A stretch of DNA of 64,000 nt. It comes from an uncultured Chromatiaceae bacterium (GTDB lineage: Bacteria; Pseudomonadota; Gammaproteobacteria; Enterobacterales; Alteromonadaceae). Under the pieces are notes generated by a model. It did not search any database. It worked only from the letters and a program-made list of their open reading frames with translations, and was not told where the DNA came from. Both the position numbers and the translations under genes were made by a program. Positions within the stretch are counted from its first letter, which is position 1; each line of letters starts with the position of its first letter. Below, piece by piece: positions 23,887 to 33,241 of the stretch. The stretch lies in the NCBI GenBank assembly GCA_937978655.1, contig CALJUX010000075.1:39694-103693 (forward strand), written 5' to 3'.

Positions 23887-24930
23887 ATGTCATCACAATC
23901 TGCCACCAGTTCAATCATTCGCAGCGCAGTGTTAGGAGCCGCCGGTTATAGCGGCGCCGAACTTTGCGTGTTATTGGCGCGTAACCCTCACTTTGCACTC
24001 TGCCATGCCTATGCCTCTGCCGGGCGGCAGGCAGAGTCTTTTTCTTCCTTGTACCCACGGCACAGAGGCCAGGTTGACCTGCTGGTTGAACCCTGGACTG
24101 ATGCCGAGATCGAGAATATCAAAGGCAAGGTCGATGTCGCCTTTTTGGCGCTGCCGCATGAAGCCAGTGAAGAAGTCGCGCCAAAACTGATGGCCGCCGG
24201 CATTGTGGTGGTGGATTTATCCGGTGCGTTCCGCTTAAAAGACCCTGATTTATATCCAAAATATTATGGTTATGCCCATCAGCATCCTGAACTGATTAAC
24301 GAAGCCGTGTATTCACTGATGGAATGGCTGGTCCAGCCATTGCCGCAGCTGATTTCAGTACCCGGCTGTTATGTGACTGCTGCATCGCTGGCACTGTTGC
24401 CGCTGGTCAAAGCTGGTTTACTGGCTGACGATAACATTCCAGTGATCAGCGCCACCAGCGGAGTATCCGGCGCGGGCCGCAAAGCGGCGTTAAGTACGTC
24501 GTTCTGTGAAGTTGGCCTCAATGCTTATGGCTTCTTTAAACACAGACACAGACCAGAAATTGAACAGAATTTAGGCCGCAAAGTGGTGTTCACGCCGCAT
24601 CTTGGTAACTTCAAACGCGGCATTCTGGCCACCAGCGTGGTGACGTTAAAAGCCGGCGTGACAGCAGAGCAGGTCAAAGCGGCATTTGAGCTGGCATACA
24701 CTGGTAAACCGCTGGTACGGTTGTTAAACACATCGCCGAACGTGGCGGACGTGGCTGGTACACCTTATTGCGATATTTTCTGGCAAATCGACGGCGAACA
24801 GGTCGTCGTGGTATCGGCACTGGATAATTTACTCAAAGGCGCTGCCGCACAGGCGATGCAGGCCGCCAACGTCAAATTTGGCAAGCCGGAAACAGCTGGT
24901 TTACTCGGCGGTGGTGTTTGTCATGAATAA
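23887..24930 (+). CDS. argC: N-acetyl-gamma-glutamyl-phosphate reductase
   Basis: 347 residues. ArgC reduces N-acetylglutamyl phosphate to the semialdehyde with NADPH, the third arginine step. The Rossmann start VLGAAGYSGAELCVLLARNP and the catalytic cysteine in VPGCYVTAASLALLPL are clear, as is HRHRPEIEQNLG. The ATG at 23887 has a distant GGAG; a TTG at 23869 is possible. It is the first gene of argC-B-F-G-H and overlaps argB by 8 bases. Confidence 0.96.
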   Translation: MSSQSATSSIIRSAVLGAAGYSGAELCVLLARNPHFALCHAYASAGRQAESFSSLYPRHRGQVDLLVEPWTDAEIENIKGKVDVAFLALPHEASEEVAPKLMAAGIVVVDLSGAFRLKDPDLYPKYYGYAHQHPELINEAVYSLMEWLVQPLPQLISVPGCYVTAASLALLPLVKAGLLADDNIPVISATSGVSGAGRKAALSTSFCEVGLNAYGFFKHRHRPEIEQNLGRKVVFTPHLGNFKRGILATSVVTLKAGVTAEQVKAAFELAYTGKPLVRLLNTSPNVADVAGTPYCDIFWQIDGEQVVVVSALDNLLKGAAAQAMQAANVKFGKPETAGLLGGGVCHE

Positions 24931-25693
24931 GTCACCATTAGTACTGAAGATGGGCGGGCGGCTGCTGGAAGACATGCAGGCGCTGGACAATTTACTGACG
25001 GTGATTAAAGGCCTGTCTAGCGAATATCCGCTGGTGTTGGTGCACGGTGGCGGTGCTCAGGTTGATAGCTGGCTCGCTACTTTTGGTTTTGACACGCAAA
25101 AAATTGACGGCCAGCGTGTATCACCGCCTGAGCAAATGCCCGTTATCACCGGCGCTTTAGCCGGTGCGGTCAACGGCCTGATGGTCGCACGGGCGCAGCT
25201 GGCCGGCTTAAACGCGGTCGGCCTGACGCTGGCGGCCGGGCAGAGCCTGAAATTTGACGTCAATACCAAACTCGGTGCTGTCGGTATCGCCAAAGCCAAC
25301 GATGGCACTTTGGTGAATACGCTGGTGCAAAATGGTTTTGTGCCGGTATTCAGTTCCATCGGTTTGAGTGACGACGGTCAGTTGCTGAATGTGAACGCCG
25401 ATATTGCAGCCGCTGCCATTTGTCAGTTAGTGCAAGGCACGCTGGTGCTGCTGACCGATGTGCCAGGCATTCTGGACGGCAATGGTCAGCTGATTAAGTC
25501 GCTGAACAGCACACAAGCACAGGCACTGGTGGACTCTGGCGTCATTAAAGGCGGCATGAAAGTCAAACTCGACGCGGCGCTGGAAACGGCCGCAGCACTG
25601 CGACGACCAATCATCGTTGCGGGCTGGCAACAGCCGGAAGATTTATTAAAGCTGATGCAACAGCAGGAAGTTGGCACTTGTATCAGTTGGTAA
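24923..25693 (+). CDS. argB: N-acetylglutamate kinase
   Basis: 256 residues starting MNKSPLVLKMGGRLLED. It phosphorylates N-acetylglutamate, the second arginine step. The amino acid kinase glycine-rich loops (LVHGGGAQVD; GLSDDGQLLNVNAD) and the C-terminal GGMKVKLDAALE are present. The short form lacks the N-terminal helix found in arginine-inhibited, hexameric kinases, so it is probably not feedback inhibited (inference from family knowledge). The ATG overlaps the argC stop, so the two are translationally coupled. Confidence 0.95.
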   Translation: MNKSPLVLKMGGRLLEDMQALDNLLTVIKGLSSEYPLVLVHGGGAQVDSWLATFGFDTQKIDGQRVSPPEQMPVITGALAGAVNGLMVARAQLAGLNAVGLTLAAGQSLKFDVNTKLGAVGIAKANDGTLVNTLVQNGFVPVFSSIGLSDDGQLLNVNADIAAAAICQLVQGTLVLLTDVPGILDGNGQLIKSLNSTQAQALVDSGVIKGGMKVKLDAALETAAALRRPIIVAGWQQPEDLLKLMQQQEVGTCISW

Positions 25694-25805
25694 CCCCACT
25701 GAGATCTGTTCACTAAAGCGCGGGCCCCTTTGAAGGAACAAGGCCCGTTTGCCGGGCAGATTTCCTCAAAAAAAGGTGGCCGTACGCGGCCTTGTAGTGT
25801 GAAAC

Positions 25806-26720
25806 ATGAGTCAATTATCGCAGTTACTGTGTTTAGCGGATTTAACTAAAAGCCAGTTGTCGGGACTACTGACACTGGCGGGTCAGATTAAACAAAACCC
25901 TGAAAACTACAGCCAGGCGTTAAAAGGCAAAAGCATTGCCTTGTTATTTGAAAAGCCGTCGTTGCGCACCCGCGTCAGCTTTGATGTCGGTATTTATAAA
26001 CTCGGTGGTCACAGTGTGTATCTGGACCAGCAAAACGGCGCCTTAGGCGTGCGCGAATCGGTGGAAGATTTCGGCTCTAACCTGGCCTGCTGGTGTGACG
26101 CGATTGTCGCGCGGGTCTATTCGCAGCAGACGCTGTTAAAACTGGCGTCCAGCAGCAAAAAACCGGTAATTAATGCGCTCAGCGACTTGTACCATCCATG
26201 TCAGGCCTTAGCTGATTTATTGTCGTTACAGGAAGTGCTCGGTGATTTGTCGCAGGTGCATCTGGCTTTTGTCGGCGACGGTAACAACGTCTGCCATTCG
26301 CTGATGTTGGGTGCCGCTATTCTTGGCATGAGTTTAACTGTCGTGACGCCACCGGGTTTTGGTCCGGATGCGCATGTGTTGTTACGGGCGCAGGCCTTAG
26401 CAGCACAAAGCGGCGCGAAACTGACACTGAGTCAGCACGTATCAGCCGCCGCCGGCGCTGATGCGATTTATACCGACACCTGGTTGTCGATGGGCAACAA
26501 AGCCGATCCGGCGGTGATTGAACAGGCCTTTGCGCCTTATCAAATCAATACCGCCGTAATGCAGCGCCTTGGCGCAAAACATTTTATGCATTGTCTGCCA
26601 GCGCATCGCGGGCAGGAAGTGACCAGCGAAGTGCTGGACAGCGATTATTCTTTGGTATTGCGGCAGGCGGAAAACCGCATGCACGCGCAAAATGCCGTTC
26701 TAGTCAGTTTATTCAGTTGA
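25806..26720 (+). CDS. argF: Ornithine carbamoyltransferase
   Basis: 304 residues, the usual anabolic length. It makes citrulline from ornithine and carbamoyl phosphate. Carbamoyl-phosphate contacts are in EKPSLRTRVSFD, HPCQALADLLSLQE is present, and the ornithine-binding DTWLSMG and MHCLPAHRG (catalytic Cys) are intact. It lies 112 bases after argB; the gap holds short hairpins but no standard terminator. argG follows after 10 bases. Confidence 0.96.
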   Translation: MSQLSQLLCLADLTKSQLSGLLTLAGQIKQNPENYSQALKGKSIALLFEKPSLRTRVSFDVGIYKLGGHSVYLDQQNGALGVRESVEDFGSNLACWCDAIVARVYSQQTLLKLASSSKKPVINALSDLYHPCQALADLLSLQEVLGDLSQVHLAFVGDGNNVCHSLMLGAAILGMSLTVVTPPGFGPDAHVLLRAQALAAQSGAKLTLSQHVSAAAGADAIYTDTWLSMGNKADPAVIEQAFAPYQINTAVMQRLGAKHFMHCLPAHRGQEVTSEVLDSDYSLVLRQAENRMHAQNAVLVSLFS

Positions 26721-26730
26721 GGTTTGCGTG

Positions 26731-27951
26731 ATGAGCGAATTAAAAAAAGGTGTGAAAAAAGTCGTTTTAGCTTACTCCGGTGGTCTGGACACCTCGGCCA
26801 TCGTGCCTTGGCTGAAAGACAATTATGACTGTGAAGTCATCGCCTTTGTCGCTGACGTCGGCCAGGGCGCGGAAGACTTAGAAGGCGTGGAGCAAAAAGC
26901 ACTGAATTCCGGTGCCAGCAGCTGCTATGTCGTCGATTTAAAAGAGCAATTTGTTAAAGAAGTAATTTACCCGACTATCAAAGCCGGTGCCGTGTATGAA
27001 GGCCAGTATCTGCTCGGGACTTCAATGGCGCGGCCTATTATCGCCCGTGCTCAGGTCGAACTGGCACTGAAACTCGGTGCTGACGCGCTCTGTCACGGTT
27101 GTACCGGTAAAGGTAATGACCAGGTGCGGTTTGAAGGTGCTTTTGCCGCCTTAGCTCCACAGTTAAAAGTGATTGCGCCGTGGCGTGAATGGGAATTTAA
27201 TTCCCGTCAGTCGCTGCTGAATTACCTGGCCGAGAAAAAAGTGCCAACTACCGCCACTGCCACCAAAATTTACAGCCGCGACGCCAACTTATTCCATATC
27301 TCTCACGAAGGCGGCGAGCTGGAGAATCCATGGAACGAGCCGTCTGAACAAGTTTGGATGTGGACCAATTCACCGGAGCAAGCGCCGGATAAAGCCGAAT
27401 ATATTCAGCTCAGCTTCGAAAAAGGCGAACTGAGCGCCATCGACGGCAAAGCAGTTTCAGGTGTTGATGCCATTGAACAACTGAACAAAGCCGGTTCAAT
27501 CCACGGTGTTGGCCGGATTGATATCGTCGAAAACCGTTTAGTCGGCATGAAATCGCGTGGCTGTTATGAAACCCCGGGCGGCACTATTATCGTGGCTGCA
27601 CTGCGGGCTCTGGAGTCGCTGGTGTATGACCGCACCTCACTGAAATACCGTGAAGAAGTTGGTCTGGAAGTGGCGCAACTGGTGTATGACGGCCGTTGGT
27701 TCACACCGTTAAAAGATGCACTGTTTGCCGCGTCGAATTCACTGGCAGAGCAACTGACCGGCGACATCGTGGTGAAACTGTATAAAGGTCAGGTCACTGT
27801 GGCGAAACGCCGTTCACCGAACAGCCTGTATTCTGAAGCCTTCGCGACTTTTGATGGTGACGAAGTGTATAACCAGAAAGATGCTGCCGGTTTTATCCGC
27901 CTGTACAGCCTGGCAAGCCGCATCCGCGCGCTGCACAGCGTGAAAGAATAA
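26731..27951 (+). CDS. argG: Argininosuccinate synthase
   Basis: 406 residues of the short-type synthase. It joins citrulline and aspartate using ATP. The pyrophosphatase loop LAYSGGLDTSAIVPWL and the GNDQVRFE motif are intact. GAGG at 26719-26722 is spaced for the ATG at 26731, not the GTG at 26728. It is followed by an intrinsic-terminator-like hairpin before argH. Confidence 0.97.
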   Translation: MSELKKGVKKVVLAYSGGLDTSAIVPWLKDNYDCEVIAFVADVGQGAEDLEGVEQKALNSGASSCYVVDLKEQFVKEVIYPTIKAGAVYEGQYLLGTSMARPIIARAQVELALKLGADALCHGCTGKGNDQVRFEGAFAALAPQLKVIAPWREWEFNSRQSLLNYLAEKKVPTTATATKIYSRDANLFHISHEGGELENPWNEPSEQVWMWTNSPEQAPDKAEYIQLSFEKGELSAIDGKAVSGVDAIEQLNKAGSIHGVGRIDIVENRLVGMKSRGCYETPGGTIIVAALRALESLVYDRTSLKYREEVGLEVAQLVYDGRWFTPLKDALFAASNSLAEQLTGDIVVKLYKGQVTVAKRRSPNSLYSEAFATFDGDEVYNQKDAAGFIRLYSLASRIRALHSVKE

Positions 27952-27966
27952 CGCCGGAAAAAGTTT

Positions 27967-27994
27967 AAAAAACGCCGGGCTTGCCCGGCTTTTG
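27967..27994 (+). terminator. Hairpin between argG and argH
   Basis: A stem GCCGGGC/GCCCGGC with a TT loop, preceded by an A-run and followed by TTTTG. It lies inside the cluster, 16 bases after argG and about 25 bases before argH, so it may attenuate argH expression. Confidence 0.7.
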
Positions 27995-28019
27995 TTCATC
28001 AGATTTGTTGAGGTTTGTT

Positions 28020-29405
28020 ATGGCGATGTGGGGCGGCCGCTTCCAGGAAGCGAGTCTGGAAGAATTCCGGGCATTTAATGATTCTTTGAGTTTTGATTAT
28101 CTGCTGGCGCAGCAGGATATCGCTTGTTCCCGCGCCTGGGCCGGTGGTCTGCTGGAAGGCGGCATCATTACGACCGATGAAGCCAAGGCGCTTGACCTTG
28201 CGTTGGCTGAGCTTGCGGATGAAGTCAGCGCCAATCCACAGCTGCCGCTACAAACCAGCGAAGAAGATATTCACAGCTGGGTCGAGCTGAAACTCGGTGA
28301 AAAAATCGGCGTCATTGCGAAAAAGCTGCACACCGGCCGGTCGCGCAATGATTTAGTCGCGACCGATTTACGCTTGTGGAGCCGGTTAAATGCGCAGCTG
28401 GTGCAACAGGCACTGACCGGCGCTATCGGTGCATTACTCAATTTCGCCCGCTTGCATCACGGCGCTGTGATGCCGGGTTTTACCCATCTGCAACGCGCGC
28501 AGCCGGTATTAGTCAGTCATTGGGCGCTGGCGTATGTCGAAATGTTCCGCCGCGATTTAAGCCGGATTGACGATGCGTTAAAGCGCCTCGACAGTTGCCC
28601 GCTCGGTTCAGGCGCTTTGGCCGGCACCGGTGTGGCGATGGACCGGCAGGCGTTGGCGCAGCGTTTAGGCTTTAGTCAGGCGGCACGCAATAGCCTGGAT
28701 GCGGTATCAGACCGTGACTATGTCGTTGAATTATCCGCCTGCGCCAGCATCTGCCTGACGCATTTATCGCGTTTATCCGAAGACGTGATTTTCTTCTGCT
28801 CTGGCGAAGCCGGCTTTTTTAAACTGGGTGATGCGATTTCCAGTGGCTCCTCATTGATGCCACAGAAGAAAAACCCGGATGTGTTTGAATTATTACGCGG
28901 TAAAACCGGCCGGGTGCTTGGCCATCTGGTGGCCATTCTGCATATTCTGAAAGGCCTGCCATTGGCCTACAACAAAGATATGCAGGAAGACAAACAAGGC
29001 TTTTTTGACTTGATGAATACCTGGCAACAATGTTTGCTGGTGCTGGCGACTTGTCTGCCGCATTTGTCAGTCAATGTTGAACGGTGCCGTAAAGCCGCTG
29101 AGCTTGGCTACAGCAATGCCACGGATCTGGCCGATTATCTGGTCAGCAAAGGCATCGCCTTTCGCGATGCGCATGAACTGTCCGGTGAGCTGGTGTTAAA
29201 AGCCGCTGCCAAACAAGTGGCGCTGGAGCAGCTGAGCCTGGCTGAATTGCAGGAAGTCAGTGCGCTCATCAGTGATGATGTGTATCCGGCATTAACCATC
29301 GAAGCCGGTATGGCGAAACGCTCGGCATTAGGTGGCACTTGCCCGGTGCAGGTGGGACAGGCGCTTAGTGCTGCCGAAGCCTGGTTTGAAACTTTGGCCC
29401 AGTAG
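28020..29405 (+). CDS. argH: Argininosuccinate lyase
   Basis: 461 residues from MAMWGGRFQEAS. It splits argininosuccinate into arginine and fumarate. The fumarase-superfamily signature GSSLMPQKKNPD and the HTGRSRND active-site loop are present. GAGG precedes the ATG. In several marine Alteromonadales and Vibrio, ArgH is fused to an ArgA-like acetyltransferase. Here the protein ends after the lyase, so it is not fused. It is the last gene of the cluster. Confidence 0.97.
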   Translation: MAMWGGRFQEASLEEFRAFNDSLSFDYLLAQQDIACSRAWAGGLLEGGIITTDEAKALDLALAELADEVSANPQLPLQTSEEDIHSWVELKLGEKIGVIAKKLHTGRSRNDLVATDLRLWSRLNAQLVQQALTGAIGALLNFARLHHGAVMPGFTHLQRAQPVLVSHWALAYVEMFRRDLSRIDDALKRLDSCPLGSGALAGTGVAMDRQALAQRLGFSQAARNSLDAVSDRDYVVELSACASICLTHLSRLSEDVIFFCSGEAGFFKLGDAISSGSSLMPQKKNPDVFELLRGKTGRVLGHLVAILHILKGLPLAYNKDMQEDKQGFFDLMNTWQQCLLVLATCLPHLSVNVERCRKAAELGYSNATDLADYLVSKGIAFRDAHELSGELVLKAAAKQVALEQLSLAELQEVSALISDDVYPALTIEAGMAKRSALGGTCPVQVGQALSAAEAWFETLAQ

Positions 29406-29420
29406 TTTTAGCCGGAGCCG

Positions 29421-29460
29421 TGAAACAACAAAGCCGCAGTGATGCGGCTTTGTTGTTTCA
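29421..29460. terminator. Strong bidirectional terminator between argH and mrcA
   Basis: A perfect 18-bp stem (29421-29438 with 29443-29460) and a GTGA loop. The upper stem is GC-rich and the lower part AT-rich. It stands between convergent genes and can serve both. Confidence 0.85.
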
Positions 29461-29480
29461 GTTGACTGAGTAGGTCCGGT

Positions 29481-32009
29481 TTAACGGAAAATATCAATCT
29501 CGGCTGGCTTTTGCTGGTCCGGCTGCAGCGGATTGACCGGGTCGGCATATTGCGTTGGCTCTGTGCCTTGCATGAAATATTCAAATTCGCTGCTGTCGTC
29601 GCTGGCCTGTGTCAGTAAACCGGTTTTGCGATCGATACGCACTGACACAATACCTGTTGGGGTTGGCGGGAATTGTTCCGGTACATTTTCCAGCGCCAGT
29701 TCGGCAAAACTCTGCCAGCTTGGCAGCGCCGTCGTCGCACCGGATTCACCGCCTAAGGTGACAGAGCGGCCCAGCACACTTTCCGAATCATCAAAACCAA
29801 CCCAGCTGGTGATGACTAAATCCGGCGTAAATCCACTGAACCAGGCGTCCTTGACATCGTTGGTGGTGCCGGTTTTACCGGAAATATCGCGGCGTTTTAA
29901 CGCTTTTAACTTGTGTGCCGTACCATTCCAGCCCGGGCCGCCCCAAATGGCACTTTTCATCGCCTCGGCGATCAGGAAGGCGTTTTGTGCCGGGATCACC
30001 CGTGGCGCATATTGTTCAGTCGGTTTTGGCGGCTCAGTTGCAGCGGACTCAGCCGCTGCTTCGGCAGTATCTGGTGTGGTGTCGCTGCTATTTGCTGTTG
30101 CTGCGTCGGCGGCCAGTTGCTCACACTGATCACACACCCGCACGGACTGATGTTCATAAATCAGATTATTCTGGTCGTCGAGAATTTTGGTGATGACATA
30201 AGGCTTCACCAGATAACCACCATTGGCGAACACTGCATAACCGGTGACCAGCTCCAGCGGGGTTAATGACGCAGAACCCAGTGCCAGCGTCTGGTTACGG
30301 GGCAGGTCTTTGGCATGAAAGCCAAACTTCGCTAAATGGCTGATGGTGTTGTCGATGCCGACGCCGCCAATCAGCCGCACCGACACTACGTTTTTCGATT
30401 TTGCTAAGGCCTCGCGCAGGCGAATGGGGCCATCGTATTCTTCCGGCGAGTTCTTCGGCCGCCAGGCCTGGCCTGATCCTTCGTCCCACTCATGGATAGG
30501 GGCGTCGTTAATGACGGATGCCAGGGTGTAGCCTTGTTGCAGTGCCGCAGAGTAAATAAAAGGTTTGATATTAGAACCGACCTGCCGGTTGGCCTGCGTC
30601 ACCCGGTTAAACTGGGTCTGGCTGAAGCTGTAGCCACCGACCAGCGCGCGGATGGCGCCGTCTTTCGGGTTCATCGCCACCAGGGCGCTGCTGGCTTGCG
30701 GCAGTTGGCTCAAGCGCCACTGGCCTTCCTGTTCCCGCACATAAATTAGCATGCCCGGTGCCAAAATCTGACCAGCCGCGCTTGGCGCATTGCCTTGCCG
30801 CTCGTTACTGATATAAGCCCGTGCCCATTTCAGCCCATCCCACGGCAGTTCAATTTTGCGGCCACCGGACATCATCACTTCAGCGCTTTGTGCCCGAACT
30901 TGTGTCACTACTGCCGGCTGCAGCTTTTCAATACTGTCCTGTTCGTCCAGATAGGCCAGCATTGCTTCATCAGATAAACGTTTATCTTCTTTAAAGCTGA
31001 TAGTGCCGTCGGCGGCGACAATTTTCTCGGCCGGCCACACCGTTTTAATTGGGCCACGGAAACCATGGCGTTCATCATAGGCATGTAAATTGGCCTGCAG
31101 CGCACTGACTGCGCGGGTTTGCTGGCGGGCGTCTACCGTGGTAAACACCTGAAAACCTTTGGAATAGGCTTCGTCTTCCCCGTACCGGGCTACTACTTCC
31201 TGCCGCACCATTTCGGCCAGATAAGGCGCTGATGCGGTCACTTGGGCACCGTGCAGCCTGGACATAATAGGTGCTTGCAGGGCATCGTCATATTCCTGCT
31301 GCGTGATGTATTTTTCCGCCAGCATACGGCCGAGCACAATGTTGCGGCGGGCGCGGGCGCGGCTTGGGGAACGCACCGGGTTCAGCACCGATGGTGCTTG
31401 CGGCAGCCCGGCGATAATGGCGATTTCTGATAAAGTCAGGTCCTGAATATTTTTGCCGAAGTAGACCTGTGCCGCCGCACCAACACCAAAGGCGCGCTGG
31501 CCCAGTTCAATGCGGTTTAAATACAGTTCGAGGATCTCATCTTTGCTGAGCAGTTCTTCGATATGAATGGCCAAAAAGGCTTCTTTGACCTTGCGGATGA
31601 TTTTCTTTTCACGGCTTAAGAAAAACAACCGCGCCAGCTGTTGGGTAATAGTCGAGGCGCCCTGGCTGTAGTCGCCGGTGGTCGCTACTACTGACGCTGC
31701 GCGCATCACCCCGATCAGGTCAATCCCCGGATGTTCGTAAAAGCGCGAGTCTTCGGTCGCCAGCACCGCTTTGATCAGCAGCGGCGGCATCTCGTTCAGT
31801 TTCAGCGGAATGCGGCGTTTTTCACCGAATTGGGAAATTAACTCACCGTCCTGACTAAATACCCGCATCGGTGTCTGCAATCGCACATCTTTCAGTGTTT
31901 CAACACTTGGCAGATCATTTTTCAGATACAGATAAGTGATTGCAATGCTCAGTATGCCTAAGGTCAGACAACACAGCAGGATAATGACAAGTTTTTTAAG
32001 CCAAGACAC
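29481..32009 (-). CDS. mrcA: Penicillin-binding protein 1A (bifunctional transglycosylase/transpeptidase)
   Basis: About 842 residues. One N-terminal membrane anchor (LKKLVIILLCCLTLGILSIA) is followed by the GT51 domain with ATEDSRFYEHPG and QGASTITQQLARLF. An OB-like insertion follows, then the transpeptidase with SNIKPFIY (SxxK), SKNVV (SxN) and SGKTGT (KTG). It polymerises and cross-links peptidoglycan in the periplasm. The frame is open to a TTG at 32042. I prefer the GTG at 32009, which has GGGG upstream and gives the typical WLKKL start. It is divergent from pilM, a common arrangement in gammaproteobacteria. Confidence 0.95.
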   Translation of the reverse strand: MSWLKKLVIILLCCLTLGILSIAITYLYLKNDLPSVETLKDVRLQTPMRVFSQDGELISQFGEKRRIPLKLNEMPPLLIKAVLATEDSRFYEHPGIDLIGVMRAASVVATTGDYSQGASTITQQLARLFFLSREKKIIRKVKEAFLAIHIEELLSKDEILELYLNRIELGQRAFGVGAAAQVYFGKNIQDLTLSEIAIIAGLPQAPSVLNPVRSPSRARARRNIVLGRMLAEKYITQQEYDDALQAPIMSRLHGAQVTASAPYLAEMVRQEVVARYGEDEAYSKGFQVFTTVDARQQTRAVSALQANLHAYDERHGFRGPIKTVWPAEKIVAADGTISFKEDKRLSDEAMLAYLDEQDSIEKLQPAVVTQVRAQSAEVMMSGGRKIELPWDGLKWARAYISNERQGNAPSAAGQILAPGMLIYVREQEGQWRLSQLPQASSALVAMNPKDGAIRALVGGYSFSQTQFNRVTQANRQVGSNIKPFIYSAALQQGYTLASVINDAPIHEWDEGSGQAWRPKNSPEEYDGPIRLREALAKSKNVVSVRLIGGVGIDNTISHLAKFGFHAKDLPRNQTLALGSASLTPLELVTGYAVFANGGYLVKPYVITKILDDQNNLIYEHQSVRVCDQCEQLAADAATANSSDTTPDTAEAAAESAATEPPKPTEQYAPRVIPAQNAFLIAEAMKSAIWGGPGWNGTAHKLKALKRRDISGKTGTTNDVKDAWFSGFTPDLVITSWVGFDDSESVLGRSVTLGGESGATTALPSWQSFAELALENVPEQFPPTPTGIVSVRIDRKTGLLTQASDDSSEFEYFMQGTEPTQYADPVNPLQPDQQKPAEIDIFR

Positions 32010-32161
32010 TGAATAGCCCCAATTTTTGCTGCCCTTTACCAAAATAGGCTGCTAGTATAAATTCATTAGTAGTTGTTGAAGCACATTGTTTCCTGTGTAA
32101 AAACAACGTACGCCACTGCGAAAACATAATAATCATAAGTTTGAGACGGCTGCAGGAAGCT

Positions 32162-33241
32162 ATGATAAATCGGTTGTTTCGTGCGAAAAATCCACTGATC
32201 CTGGGCGTTGATATTGGCGCCCATACCGTCAAGGCTATTCTGCTGAGCCAACATGGCGAGCATTATAAAGTAGAAGCTCTGGCAATAGAACCTATGATTA
32301 AAGGTTCGATGACGGACCGCGAAATTCAGGACATTGAAGCGGTTGGCACTGTGATTGCCAAAATCCGCAAAAAGATTCCAAAAAACATCAAGTTTGCTGC
32401 CACCGCAGTTTCAGGTTCCACAGTTATTACCAAAGTTATTTTCATGGATGCCAGTTTATCGGATGACGAACTGGCCAGTCAGATAGAAGTGGAAGCAGAC
32501 AGCCTGATCCCATACCCGCTGAGCGAAGTCAGTATGGACTTTGAGAAGCAGGATCTGAATGCCAACGACCCGTCTAAAGTCAATGTATTGCTCAGTGCCG
32601 CCCGGACCGAGAGTGTACAAAGTCGGGTGTCGGCGCTGGATGCCGGCAATTTCGCGACCAAGGTCGTGGATGTTGAATCTTATTGTTTAAGCCGCGCCGC
32701 CGAGTTGTGTTTCCATCAGTTGCCGCCGGATGCTCATGAAAAATTAATCGCAGTGGTCGATATTGGCGCCACCATGACGCTGATGAGCATTCTGGAACGT
32801 GGCAAAACGCATTACACCCGCGACCAGATGTTCGGTGGCGAACAATATACCCGCAGTATTATTTCTTATTACGGTAAAACATACGAAGAAGCTGAGATGG
32901 CTAAAGTCTGCAATGACTTGCCACCAACTTACACCTTTGAGGTGCTGGCGCCGTTTCAGACCATGATTTTGCAGCAGGTCCGGCGTGGGATCCAGATGTA
33001 CCTGACCACCTCTGGCCGCGAGAGCATTGATTACCTGATCCTGTCTGGCGGTACGGCGTTAATCGAAGGCATTGATAAGCTGCTGACTGAAGAACTCGGC
33101 ATTCACACTATTATTGCCAATCCGTTCCAGCATATGGAAGTGGGGCCTGCGGTCGACCGGCAGCAGCTGACACAGCTGGCGCCGCAATTAATGATTGCCT
33201 GTGGGCTTGCGATGCGGAGTTTCTCAACATGGCATATTTAA
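32162..33241 (+). CDS. pilM: Type IV pilus inner-membrane platform protein PilM
   Basis: 359 residues. An actin-like protein that sits on the cytoplasmic face and binds the PilN N-terminus. ATP-fold motifs are visible: LGVDIGAHTVKAILL near the start, VVDIGATMTLMSI in the middle and LSGGTALIEGIDKLL near the end. The ATG at 32162 follows AGGA; the frame opens earlier at a TTG (32141). It overlaps pilN by 13 bases and starts the pilMNOPQ operon. Confidence 0.96.
   Translation: MINRLFRAKNPLILGVDIGAHTVKAILLSQHGEHYKVEALAIEPMIKGSMTDREIQDIEAVGTVIAKIRKKIPKNIKFAATAVSGSTVITKVIFMDASLSDDELASQIEVEADSLIPYPLSEVSMDFEKQDLNANDPSKVNVLLSAARTESVQSRVSALDAGNFATKVVDVESYCLSRAAELCFHQLPPDAHEKLIAVVDIGATMTLMSILERGKTHYTRDQMFGGEQYTRSIISYYGKTYEEAEMAKVCNDLPPTYTFEVLAPFQTMILQQVRRGIQMYLTTSGRESIDYLILSGGTALIEGIDKLLTEELGIHTIIANPFQHMEVGPAVDRQQLTQLAPQLMIACGLAMRSFSTWHI

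Noticed and set aside
25694..25805. Terminator between argB and argF
   Set aside because: Only short stems (GCCCG/CGGGC and GGCCG/CGGCC) without a following T-run; not enough to call.
29533..30129. Long antisense frames opposite mrcA, hslU, rpoD and the MCP gene
   Set aside because: Their lengths follow from codon bias on the opposite strand; the sense frames are full conserved proteins.
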